A stretch of DNA of 7,579 nucleotides from JAGLCY01 sp965363725 (lineage in GTDB: Bacteria > Krumholzibacteriota > Krumholzibacteriia > LZORAL124-64-63). The notes under the pieces were generated by a model that was not told the origin of the DNA, made no database searches, and saw nothing but the letters and a program-made list of their open reading frames with translations. A program made the translations under genes and the position numbers. Where the stretch lies: contig CBDTUS010000174.1 in the NCBI GenBank assembly GCA_965363725.1, forward strand, positions 1 to 7,579, written 5' to 3'. Shown one piece after another: positions 1 through 6,669 of the stretch. How positions within the stretch are numbered: the first letter of the stretch is position 1; the number at the start of each line of letters is the position of its first letter.

Positions 1-174
1 GGGGGAACCAAGGACCAGGAAACGGTGGTGACGCTGGATCTGGAAGCCGACGGTGACGGGACCCTGCTCACCTTGACCCATGACCGGTTTCCGGACGCTG
101 AATCGCGGGACAACCACGCCAAGGGTTGGACGGCGATCATGGAGAAGTTCGCCGGGGTATGTATAAATAAATAA
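1..174 (+). CDS. SRPBCC/AHSA1-like protein, C-terminal fragment (5' end outside window)
   Basis: Frame 1 is open from the first base to a TAA at 172-174, giving 57 residues with no start codon in view. The sequence contains TLDLEADGDGTLLTLTHDRF followed by a run with NHAKGWTAIMEKF. This matches the C-terminal strand-turn-strand and long helix of the AHSA1 (Aha1/START-like, SRPBCC superfamily) family: a GDGT turn, an 'LTLTH' strand, then 'H..GW...' in the last helix. These small proteins form a helix-grip fold with a hydrophobic cavity; many are uncharacterised and some bind lipids or aromatics, so no substrate can be named here. The last five codons (V-C-I-N-K) are markedly AT-rich compared with the rest of the gene. 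The gene converges on the minus-strand lipoprotein gene and shares its terminator. The family call is fairly secure; the function is unknown. Confidence 0.75.
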   Translation, partial: GGTKDQETVVTLDLEADGDGTLLTLTHDRFPDAESRDNHAKGWTAIMEKFAGVCINK

Positions 175-243
175 TGTCATTGGGGCCGGCCGTAGGTTTT
201 CCACTGGCGAAACCGTGATTCGGCACCATATGAAAAATCTACC

Positions 244-285
244 AAAGGCCGGGTTTCAAGTTGCTAGCCACTTGGCCCGGCCTTT
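244..285. terminator. Bidirectional intrinsic terminator between convergent genes
   Basis: AAAGGCCGGG (244-253) pairs perfectly with CCCGGCCTTT (276-285). An inner stem CAAGT (257-261) pairs with ACTTG (270-274) around an 8-nt loop. Read on the plus strand, the stem is followed by TTTGTTCT and would end the SRPBCC-like transcript that stops at 174. Read on the minus strand, it starts 8 nt after the lipoprotein stop codon (294-296) and is followed after a few bases by a run of five T (opposite A 233-237). The position between two convergent stop codons fits a shared terminator. Confidence 0.85.
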
Positions 286-293
286 GTTCTGGT

Positions 294-2327
294 TCAGTCC
301 AAACCCGGATCGATCACCACCAGGTGTCCGCTGCCGTTGCAGGTCACTCCGTAGTGCGTCGCCTCGCCCCTCAACCAGAACGCGTGTCCTGGCGCCACCG
401 CCCCAGCGGGCAGATCCGTGGTGGTGGAGGAGATAACCGACCCCGCCGCATCGACGATCGTCACGGTGCTGGAATTGTCGTTAAAGCCCGTGCTGACCAC
501 AGCCACGTTGCCGCCGGCAAGTTCGAGGGCATCGATGCCCACCGGACCATCACCCACCGGGACCGAGCCAACCACGCTCACCGTGCCTCCGGAACTCCAG
601 CTCAGGATTGTGATGTCGTCGGATTCGAAGTTGCTGATGAAGGCCAGATCGCCGGCCGTGCGGATCCGGCGAGGGGAGTTCCCCGCGTCACCGACCGCCA
701 CGGCGGGGTCAAAGGTGTTCGCCAGGTCGTGGTGATAAATCTTGCCCGGGGAACCCTCGGTCACCACCAGGGCGCCTGCGCCGGGACGATGGGCAGCGCT
801 GAAGGGCGCGCCCGGAGCCTCGGGAAAATTGTTGATCTGGCGGAAGATGTCCCAGAACCCCGACTCGGGATTGTACTCGATCAATCGCACAGCATTGTAG
901 AGCCCGGCCACGTAGACAAATCCGCCCGAGCGTGGGTCTCCATCGAAGGGATAGGCGTCGGTGACGCTGGACTGGAATTCGAGGATCCCAGTCAGTCCGA
1001 AAGCGTTGTCCTCGGGAAACCACTGAGTGAGCCTGGCTCCGCCCGGTCCAAACTGGACCATGGCGATCGAAGCAGGATCGAACGCTTTCTCGTCAAAAAG
1101 CTGTGGATAGCTCATCAAGATGTTGCCATAAATCAACAAGGTGGGAATCACGAAGCCGGGAAACCGCTCGGTGGGCCCAAGGTCCCCGTCCAACGAATAG
1201 ATGGTGGTCCCGTTACCGTGGCTCACCGACAGAGTGTTGTTGTAGGGAAATCCTTCCAGCTTGCGGATGGGAAAGCCAGCTTCGGCCAGGCTCGCGATCT
1301 CGTAGAGTCCCGGAAGCAGTTCATTTTCCCCGCCGCTCACTTCCTGGATGGCGAGGCTGACCGGGGCGTAGAGAAACAGAAGCTTGAAGGTGCCCCAGAT
1401 CCGCGGAAGGTTCTCGGAAGTCGGAAAAGCCAGGTCGGCCAGGAAATCGAACTCGGCCCGCAGGGCCAGATCCCAGGTGGCCGGACCCGGAATTCCGGCC
1501 ACGTAGCTTAGCAGGGCCTGGGCCCGATGCAGTCCGCCGGGATCGATCAGCTCCTGGAATGACAGGGGATCGCCCTCCTCAAGTAGAGTCTGGAGATTTT
1601 GCAGGATGACGGGGCCGTAGCGGATGTCCGAGCCGAGCGTGAGGGCCGCCGAGTAGAAAAAGGCCACCTGGGCATTGAACTGGGTGTTGGCAATGGGTTG
1701 CGCGGGCAATTCCTGGCCGACGGCCACATAGGTCGTGCCGGGCAAGCCGTCCAGCGCGCCGTAGATAAAACCAAGCACCAAATCCTGGGGGATCAAGGAC
1801 AGGACCATCGCCATCAGCCATCCCTGAGTGGCTGACCCGATGGTGAGCTCCTGCTCCAGAAAGGCGCGGTAGGTTTCGCCGCCCTCCTCCGTCGCCCCGG
1901 CCAGAGCGACCGGCAGAGGAATCTCCGGGCCGACTTCGGCATCCTTCCCGGGTGACCCGGCTTCGTAGTCTTCGGACCGCAACTCGAGGGTCATGGGCAC
2001 GGCGAGTTCCAGATTGGCCGGTTCCAGGGTGAAAGCATGGATCACCTGCATGCCTTCGGCCGTTGCGGTCAGATCCTTGGCGGCCACTTCGGTGATGACG
2101 ATTTCGGTGTCGGCGGCCAGCGCCCCGGCCGGCACGGTCAAGACCAGGCGGCCATCCCCGGACATGAGGCTGCCCCCTGCAGGGCCGATGGTGCCCGAGG
2201 CTGCGAGCAGGGTGTCTCCCGGCGGCACCACGGGATCCGCGTCGTCGCTGGAACAGGACAAAAGAGGCAGCAAAACCCCAAGGAAGGTCGAAGCCAGAAT
2301 GAGGCGGCGGACAATAGATGAAGGCAT
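294..2327 (-). CDS. Lipoprotein with ZU5-like domain and propeller-like C-terminal region
   Basis: This encodes 677 aa. The start is placed at ATG 2327: it is preceded by GGAG about 7 nt upstream and begins a clean lipoprotein signal MPSSIVRRLILASTFLGVLL followed by PLLSC. C25 is the lipidation site and SSDDAD follows, so the protein should be membrane-anchored and face the periplasm or surface. An in-frame ATG at 2363 would add 12 residues that dilute the signal. Residues about 44-115 (SGTIGPAGGSL, then LTVPAGAL.ADTEIVIT) look like a ZU5-type domain, a beta-sandwich common in secreted bacterial proteins. Residues about 150-430 are mixed and hydrophobic in places, and I do not recognise them. 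From about residue 440 to the end there are repeated blade-like strands (FVYVAGLYNAV, ALVVTEGSPGKIYHHD, LAFISNFESDDITIL, VAVVSTGFNDNSSTVTIVD) resembling a YVTN/NHL-type beta-propeller. No catalytic motif is seen. It lies 133 nt downstream of the GH16 gene with no terminator between. Function unknown; a binding or structural surface role is inferred. Confidence 0.85.
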   Translation of the reverse strand: MPSSIVRRLILASTFLGVLLPLLSCSSDDADPVVPPGDTLLAASGTIGPAGGSLMSGDGRLVLTVPAGALAADTEIVITEVAAKDLTATAEGMQVIHAFTLEPANLELAVPMTLELRSEDYEAGSPGKDAEVGPEIPLPVALAGATEEGGETYRAFLEQELTIGSATQGWLMAMVLSLIPQDLVLGFIYGALDGLPGTTYVAVGQELPAQPIANTQFNAQVAFFYSAALTLGSDIRYGPVILQNLQTLLEEGDPLSFQELIDPGGLHRAQALLSYVAGIPGPATWDLALRAEFDFLADLAFPTSENLPRIWGTFKLLFLYAPVSLAIQEVSGGENELLPGLYEIASLAEAGFPIRKLEGFPYNNTLSVSHGNGTTIYSLDGDLGPTERFPGFVIPTLLIYGNILMSYPQLFDEKAFDPASIAMVQFGPGGARLTQWFPEDNAFGLTGILEFQSSVTDAYPFDGDPRSGGFVYVAGLYNAVRLIEYNPESGFWDIFRQINNFPEAPGAPFSAAHRPGAGALVVTEGSPGKIYHHDLANTFDPAVAVGDAGNSPRRIRTAGDLAFISNFESDDITILSWSSGGTVSVVGSVPVGDGPVGIDALELAGGNVAVVSTGFNDNSSTVTIVDAAGSVISSTTTDLPAGAVAPGHAFWLRGEATHYGVTCNGSGHLVVIDPGLD

Positions 2328-2355
2328 GAGATCTCCAATCCCGGAAACTAGTCTC

Positions 2356-2413
2356 CCTCGCAAAGAATGTATTCAGTATCTTAATAATGATTGTCAGAAT
2401 CAGCACCTCGCAA
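2356..2413 (-). promoter_or_regulatory. AT-rich candidate promoter region bracketed by two TTGCGAGG repeats
   Basis: The 133-nt gap between the hydrolase stop and the lipoprotein start contains an AT-rich core (about 2364-2400). On the minus strand it reads CTGATT, 17 nt, GATACT, a weak sigma70-like match. TTGCGAGG occurs on both sides of this core (opposite 2356-2363 and 2406-2413), exactly 50 bp apart. No terminator-like hairpin with a T-run is visible in the gap. The lipoprotein gene could therefore be read through from the hydrolase gene, from its own promoter, or both. The promoter match is poor and is only suggestive. Confidence 0.25.
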
Positions 2414-2460
2414 CCGGAGGGGCATAGAAATTCTGGTGATCGGGCTGGGTCCCTGAGGTT

Positions 2461-4386
2461 CTACTTCACCAAGGTCATTCTTCTGGTCTCGAAGTACTCC
2501 CCCGCATCCAGGCGATAGAAATACACGCCCGCCGGGGCAGCCCGCCCTGAATCATCGCGGCCGTTCCACACGACCTCGTGGCGTCCGGCACCGACCACTT
2601 CCGCCGTTACCAGGGTCTGCACCGTTTTGCCGGCCACATCATATATGGTCAGGTTGACCGTGGCCGCCTCCGGCAGGTCGTAGCTGATCGTGGTGGCGGG
2701 ATTGAAGGGGTTGGGATAACACGGATGCAAGGCGTAACCCTTGGTTTGCGGGTCCGGCAGGACCGCAGATGTTCCGCCCTGGATCTCGAAATAGTTGAGG
2801 TTGAAACCGTTGGTCGTCGCGAAAAACCTCATGACCTGTTCGCCGGCCGGGAGTATTGCCGTCGCCGATACGGTCACCCAGGTCTGCCATCCGGTCGTCA
2901 CAGGGACGGTGACCTCACCGGTCCTGTCCACGCCGTCGAAAAAGACCTGGAAGGTCCCGCCTGTCATGAGCGACGAAACGCGTGCTGCGATCGTGTATTC
3001 GCCGGCCGTGGGAGCAAATACGGTGTATTCCATCCATTCGCCCGCCGTGATCCATCCCACGTCGTGGCCACCACCCACGTCGGCGCATCCTTCGATGTCG
3101 ACGTCTTCGGCGGGCCGATATTGACCGCCATTGTTGCCGGCATAGGAGTCATGGTAGGCGATGCCTTCTCCGCCGATGTCAAAGTCTTCCGCTTCGATTT
3201 TGGTTGGCAGCACAAACGGGCTTCCGGGATAGGGGGCTTGGCCGCAACCGGTACCGACAGTGATGTCGACGGAATCCGTAGCTTCGCCGGCCAGGTCGTC
3301 GATGGCCTTGGCGACGATGGCATAACAGCCGTCGGGGACGGAAGTCCAGGTGAAGGTATAAGGCGGGGTCGTGTCTTCGCCCAACAAGGTCAGCCCGTTG
3401 TAGAACTCTACCGTCTCAACCGAACCGTCAGCATCCGTAGCAGTGGCGTTGATCGTGATGTCCCCGGTCGGATGAGTGGAGCCCGAGATGGGCGCGGTGA
3501 TGGCCACCTCCGGCGCCAGGTTGTCGATTTCCTCGTACACCCTGACGTAGTCGATGAGGTACTCCTGGGGAAAGCTGGCGGTGATGCAACCAGGGTCCGT
3601 GCACCCCGTGTAGTAGCCACCAACGGCGGCGTTCAGGATGATGTAGAATTCCTGGTCGAAGGGGGCGAGTGGATTGCCCGGAGCGCCATCGCTGTACCAC
3701 TGGGAGCTGAATCGGGTCATGAAAAGCACGCCGTCCACATACCAGCGGATCGTTTCGGCCTCCCATTCGACGGCATAGATGTGGAATTCGCCCGAAAAAC
3801 TCGGTCCGCCCAGGGAATACGAAGAGCTGGTCGACGCGTTTTCCGGAAAACTACCGCCAAAATGGAGCGCCCCGCCCACCTCGGTCGTGGCGTTCGCCGA
3901 CTCCATGATGTCGATCTCACCGCTGGCGGCCCAGCCGCCGTAGGCGTCGTCCTGCGGCATCATCCAGAAGGCGGGCCACATGCCGCCACCGGTGGGGATC
4001 TTGGCCCGCATCTCGATCCGGCCGTAGAGGAAGAACTGCTTGTTCCTGGTGTGGACCTTGCCCGAGGTGAAGCTGGCGCCACCGTATGATTCATCGCGAG
4101 AGGTGAGGACAAGGTTACCGCCCGAAACCGTCACGTTTTCGGCCCGGTAATATTCCAGCTCTGCGTTGCCCCATCCGCAAAGATCCGGACATCCGGTGCC
4201 GATGTCCGGCGTCCAGTTGCTCGCATCCAGGCTCGTGCCGTTGAACTCGTCCGACCAGACGAGGGAATAGGTGGCGTAAACGGGAGCCGTGGAACCCAGG
4301 GCCAAGAGGATCGCCAAGGCCAAAGGGCAAATGGCCGTGCTGAAGTTCAAATTCGTCACTCGACTGTCCTCCGGAACGTGCTTCAT
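2461..4386 (-). CDS. Secreted GH16 endo-beta-1,3-glucanase (laminarinase-like) with Ig, CBM6 and FlgD-Ig modules
   Basis: This encodes 641 aa, TAG stop. It should hydrolyse internal bonds of beta-1,3-glucans such as laminarin outside the cell. Residues about 13-38 form a signal peptide (CPLALAILLAL, cleavage likely after VYA). Residues about 40-285 are a full GH16 domain: it opens with LVWSDEFNG, contains MWPAFWMMP (136-144), and carries the active site GEIDIME (156-162), in which E157 is the expected nucleophile, D159 the assisting acid and E162 the acid/base. The EIDIME form belongs to the laminarinase side of the family. Residues about 290-378 are a bacterial Ig-like domain (ATDADGSVETVEFY...AIDDLAG). 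Residues about 395-538 resemble CBM6, starting IEAEDFD and ending NLNYFEIQGG. Residues about 550-641 are a FlgD_ig-type C-terminal domain (YPNPFNPATTISY, IYDVAGK, GVYFYRL). This last type is often linked to surface retention or sorting. Fine substrate choice (laminarin versus mixed-linkage glucan) cannot be decided. The start may instead be GTG 4359; see the separate entry. Confidence 0.93.
   Translation of the reverse strand: MKHVPEDSRVTNLNFSTAICPLALAILLALGSTAPVYATYSLVWSDEFNGTSLDASNWTPDIGTGCPDLCGWGNAELEYYRAENVTVSGGNLVLTSRDESYGGASFTSGKVHTRNKQFFLYGRIEMRAKIPTGGGMWPAFWMMPQDDAYGGWAASGEIDIMESANATTEVGGALHFGGSFPENASTSSSYSLGGPSFSGEFHIYAVEWEAETIRWYVDGVLFMTRFSSQWYSDGAPGNPLAPFDQEFYIILNAAVGGYYTGCTDPGCITASFPQEYLIDYVRVYEEIDNLAPEVAITAPISGSTHPTGDITINATATDADGSVETVEFYNGLTLLGEDTTPPYTFTWTSVPDGCYAIVAKAIDDLAGEATDSVDITVGTGCGQAPYPGSPFVLPTKIEAEDFDIGGEGIAYHDSYAGNNGGQYRPAEDVDIEGCADVGGGHDVGWITAGEWMEYTVFAPTAGEYTIAARVSSLMTGGTFQVFFDGVDRTGEVTVPVTTGWQTWVTVSATAILPAGEQVMRFFATTNGFNLNYFEIQGGTSAVLPDPQTKGYALHPCYPNPFNPATTISYDLPEAATVNLTIYDVAGKTVQTLVTAEVVGAGRHEVVWNGRDDSGRAAPAGVYFYRLDAGEYFETRRMTLVK
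4357..4372 (-). promoter_or_regulatory. Strong ribosome binding site pointing to an internal GTG start of the GH16 gene
   Basis: On the minus strand a perfect GGAGG (opposite 4368-4372) is followed 8 nt later by GTG (4359-4357), which is codon 10 of the longer reading. The upstream ATG at 4386 has no comparable Shine-Dalgarno at normal spacing. The short form begins V(M)-T-N-L-N-F-S-T and keeps the whole hydrophobic signal core, but its n-region has no basic residue. The long form supplies K2 and R9. The two lines of evidence conflict, so the longer coordinates are kept for the gene and this site is flagged. Confidence 0.5.
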
Positions 4387-4457
4387 CTCTGGAGATTGCC
4401 ACCTACCACAGGCAGGCCCAACGGGCGCGGCCTATCGAAGCGGTCGTCATCCTCTCT

Positions 4458-4486
4458 ATGATACACTAAGTTCGGTTAACGAACAA
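4458..4486 (-). promoter_or_regulatory. Candidate promoter of the GH16 gene with a palindrome in its spacer
   Basis: On the minus strand TTGTTC (opposite 4481-4486) and TATCAT (opposite 4458-4463) are separated by exactly 17 nt. The -10 matches the sigma70 consensus at five of six bases and the -35 keeps TTG. A perfect inverted repeat GTTCG-5-CGAAC (4470-4484), centred on GTTAA, overlaps the spacer and the -35, where a repressor could block polymerase. The predicted start of transcription lies about 60 nt upstream of the gene start. This promoter lies beyond the terminator at 4572-4599 and so fits independent expression of the hydrolase. Confidence 0.45.
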
Positions 4487-4495
4487 AGTATTTCC

Positions 4496-4650
4496 TTGTG
4501 CCTTTGAAATTGTGTCCGAGTTGGGATTATCCGTCTCATGGACGATTCAAGGCGGTATTCATGACTAAACCAAAAAAACGGGCCCCCCGGGGGACCCGTA
4601 TTTTGACAAATGAAGCTATTCAACCATCAGACACAATTTCGAAGGCACAA
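4496..4650. repeat. 24-bp inverted repeat bracketing the terminator
   Basis: The plus-strand sequence at 4496-4519 (TTGTGCCTTTGAAA then TTGTGTCCGA) recurs in inverted orientation at 4627-4650 (TTGTGCCTTCGAAA then TTGTGTCTGA), matching at 22 of 24 positions. The arms are 107 nt apart and enclose the terminator at 4572-4599. One arm lies just after the stop codon of the 602-aa gene; the other lies about 10 bp upstream of the candidate -35 of the GH16 gene. Within each arm TTGTG is repeated directly with a 14-bp period. No convincing target-site duplication is visible. It could be a pair of regulator sites, the ends of a small non-autonomous element, or an old inverted duplication. Confidence 0.75.
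4572..4599 (-). terminator. Strong intrinsic terminator of the 602-aa secreted protein gene
   Basis: On the minus strand ACGGGTCCCCC pairs with GGGGGGCCCGT (opposite 4578-4599, one G-U pair) and is directly followed by a run of T opposite A 4572-4578. The central pairs must open to form a loop, still leaving a stem of about nine mostly G-C pairs. It sits about 60 nt after the stop codon at 4660. It separates this transcript from the GH16 gene downstream. Confidence 0.9.
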
Positions 4651-4659
4651 CCATCGGAG

Positions 4660-6468
4660 TCAGCGTACGAGCGAAATTTTCTGCGATTCCACTCGTTGCT
4701 CCGTCGCCAGCCTGACCAGATAGACTCCCGACGGCACAGCCCGGCCACCCTCATCACGGCCCTGCCATTCGGCCACATGCGCCCCGGGGCCCGGGTCTCC
4801 GCTGAAGAGGGTCGCCACCCTGCGACCCTGAAGGTCGTATATCGCCAGATCCACGCTGCCGACACCCGGGGCCACTGTGTAGGCGATCTCCACACTGGGG
4901 TTGAAGGGATTCGGCGCAATCACGTCCAGGCTCGCCCCCACCAGTTTCGGCAGATCGACCATCCGGCTTTCCAGGAGTATGCCGTCCAGGCGAAGGTCGT
5001 ACCGCACAGCTCCGCCACCATAGAGCGCCGCAGCATCGTCGCGGGCTGTGAAAACACCTTCGGCTTCGGCGAGGAGGGGTACCAACCAGGTCCGGCCATC
5101 GAGGTGCGCTTCGAGACGGAGCGATGCGGGTTCCACCCCGGGACACTGCCAGGAAAGTTCGACGGCACCGGCCCGCCACGCCGCCTGGAACACACCGGGG
5201 AGTGACGGGAGAGGCAAGTCATCACTGACGCCCCCGGCCAGGGCAACCACACCAACGGTGAGGTCCGCATCGCCCAAGCCGTTGTCGGTAACCTGCAGCA
5301 GGACCAGGGAGTCCCCGTCGTCGTCTCCCAGGGCGATGCTCTGCCACTCCGCACCGTCATGAAACCACCAGGTCGCCTCTTCGCCCACGGCACCCGGCAT
5401 CGTCATGGCCACATCACACAGGCTCTGGCCTTCCAGAAGGGCGACCTCCATTTCGAACCATCCGTCGGCGAAATTCCCGCCGGTCAATCCCTCGGGAAAA
5501 TCCGCCAGGGTCAGGGCGCCCAGATTGCTGATGGTGCCCTGTCCGGCCACGAACGCCGCCAGCCCGCTGCCGGTGGAGGTGGCCAGCGTCAGCGGCGGCG
5601 GCAGCAGGATCTCGCCCGAAGCCGCACCCATATCCCAGCCGGTCATGGGCAACGCCGGGTCATCCGGGTCGGGAATGATGGGATTCTGGGGGGAAAATTC
5701 AAAGGTGGAAGAGAAGTCGCACGAGGCGCTGGAGAACGCCACGGCGCTCATGCGGACCTCGATCAGGTTCCGCCAGTCGTCCTCCGGAGGGCTGGTGTTG
5801 ATGGGCATGTCCTGGAAAATGAACATGACCGGAACACCGACGTGGATCTCGTAATATCCCCCGTCCACGCTGGTCGTCGAACCGTAGACCCTCATCTCCC
5901 CGCCGGGCCCGGCCAGGATGTTGTCACCGGGGTTGCCTTCGCCGCCGCTGACGGCGTACAAGGTGGGGACGCCCTCGATACGGCGGAAGGTGAGTTGGCC
6001 CGCCTGGACTCCGCCCAGGATGGTGGCGCCGGATACCTGGACCTTGTCCGCGGAAAACAGGTCATTGGCCGAGATGCGCATCGTGCCGGTCAGTTCGAAC
6101 CGGAAAAAGAAAACCCCATCCGTGTTGTTGGGCATGTCTGGATTGTCGAGGCGGATGTGGTCGGCGAAAAGACAGACGCCCTGGGAGTTTTGCCACCCCT
6201 CGGGCGCATTCGAAATCGCCGACGAAGCGCGCAGACGCCCCGGGGTCGCCTGGGCCCATCCGGTGTTGCTTCCGGAGACCGAGTTTGCCTCCGCCAGCAG
6301 CGGCGTCACCGGGGTCTGTGATTCATCAGTCACCACGGTGCCACCGAAAGGCATGGCCGTGGCCGAGACCGCCGGCGTGGCCGTGTACTGGGGTTCGCCG
6401 TGCACCGCTACCACCAGGAGCAGGGTGATCGAAACAACCAGGATGATGTGGCGTTGGACAGTTACCAT
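4660..6468 (-). CDS. Secreted protein with choice-of-anchor-like segment and C-terminal FlgD-Ig domain, function unknown
   Basis: This encodes 602 aa, TGA stop. The start is set at ATG 6468, which follows AAGGAG with a 5-nt gap and opens a signal peptide MVTVQRHIILVVSITLLLVV ending near AVHG. An ATG at 6543 would add 25 residues before that signal and is less likely. Residues about 28-255 are a beta-rich region I do not recognise (CLFADHIRLDNP, FFFRFELTGTMRIS, YYEIHVGVPVMFIF). Residues about 278-413 include WWFHDGAEWQ, DDDGDSLVLLQV and TDNGLGDADL, reminiscent of the 'choice-of-anchor U' type, where a W-rich strand is followed by a DGGLGD-type turn. Residues about 424-505 may be another Ig-like fold. 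Residues about 515-602 are a FlgD_ig-type domain (APNPFNPSVEIAY, LAIYDLQGRRVATL, SGVYLVRL) homologous in layout to the end of the GH16 protein. No enzyme motif is seen. It is probably exported and held at the surface; partner and role are unknown. Confidence 0.85.
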   Translation of the reverse strand: MVTVQRHIILVVSITLLLVVAVHGEPQYTATPAVSATAMPFGGTVVTDESQTPVTPLLAEANSVSGSNTGWAQATPGRLRASSAISNAPEGWQNSQGVCLFADHIRLDNPDMPNNTDGVFFFRFELTGTMRISANDLFSADKVQVSGATILGGVQAGQLTFRRIEGVPTLYAVSGGEGNPGDNILAGPGGEMRVYGSTTSVDGGYYEIHVGVPVMFIFQDMPINTSPPEDDWRNLIEVRMSAVAFSSASCDFSSTFEFSPQNPIIPDPDDPALPMTGWDMGAASGEILLPPPLTLATSTGSGLAAFVAGQGTISNLGALTLADFPEGLTGGNFADGWFEMEVALLEGQSLCDVAMTMPGAVGEEATWWFHDGAEWQSIALGDDDGDSLVLLQVTDNGLGDADLTVGVVALAGGVSDDLPLPSLPGVFQAAWRAGAVELSWQCPGVEPASLRLEAHLDGRTWLVPLLAEAEGVFTARDDAAALYGGGAVRYDLRLDGILLESRMVDLPKLVGASLDVIAPNPFNPSVEIAYTVAPGVGSVDLAIYDLQGRRVATLFSGDPGPGAHVAEWQGRDEGGRAVPSGVYLVRLATEQRVESQKISLVR

Positions 6469-6669
6469 GGTATCTCCTTCGCAATGGCCCGGCGCACCGC
6501 TGACGGCGCAAACCGGCCCCACCCAAGAATATGTTCCCCTCACGTTCCACCGCAGCGGCCCCCGGCAGCGCCTGGAGCCGATAACCCATATATTTTAACA
6601 CATCTTGACAGATGATTGTCCTTTTTCACAACCACGATCGACCTATCCAGACCCACCCAGAAAACACTT

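Noticed and set aside
261..1511. Long plus-strand open frame opposite the lipoprotein gene
   Set aside because: It is antisense to a well-supported gene with signal peptide and ribosome binding site. Its translation is rich in R, G, H and D without domain pattern, as expected of the opposite strand of GC-rich coding DNA.
1579..2406. 275-codon minus-strand frame overlapping the start of the lipoprotein gene
   Set aside because: It runs in another frame through the ZU5-like coding region, gives an arginine- and glycine-rich product, and has no supported start.
2578..4089. 503-codon plus-strand open frame opposite the GH16 gene
   Set aside because: The minus strand carries a complete recognisable enzyme here. 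The plus frame has no credible start site or domain and reflects codon-position GC bias.
4496..4650. Calling the inverted repeat an insertion sequence or MITE outright
   Set aside because: There is no clear target-site duplication beyond CC on both sides, no transposase, and only one copy in the window.
5359..6321. 320-codon plus-strand open frame opposite the 602-aa protein gene
   Set aside because: Same reason: a low-complexity antisense frame without a ribosome binding site, against a gene with a clear signal peptide and C-terminal domain.
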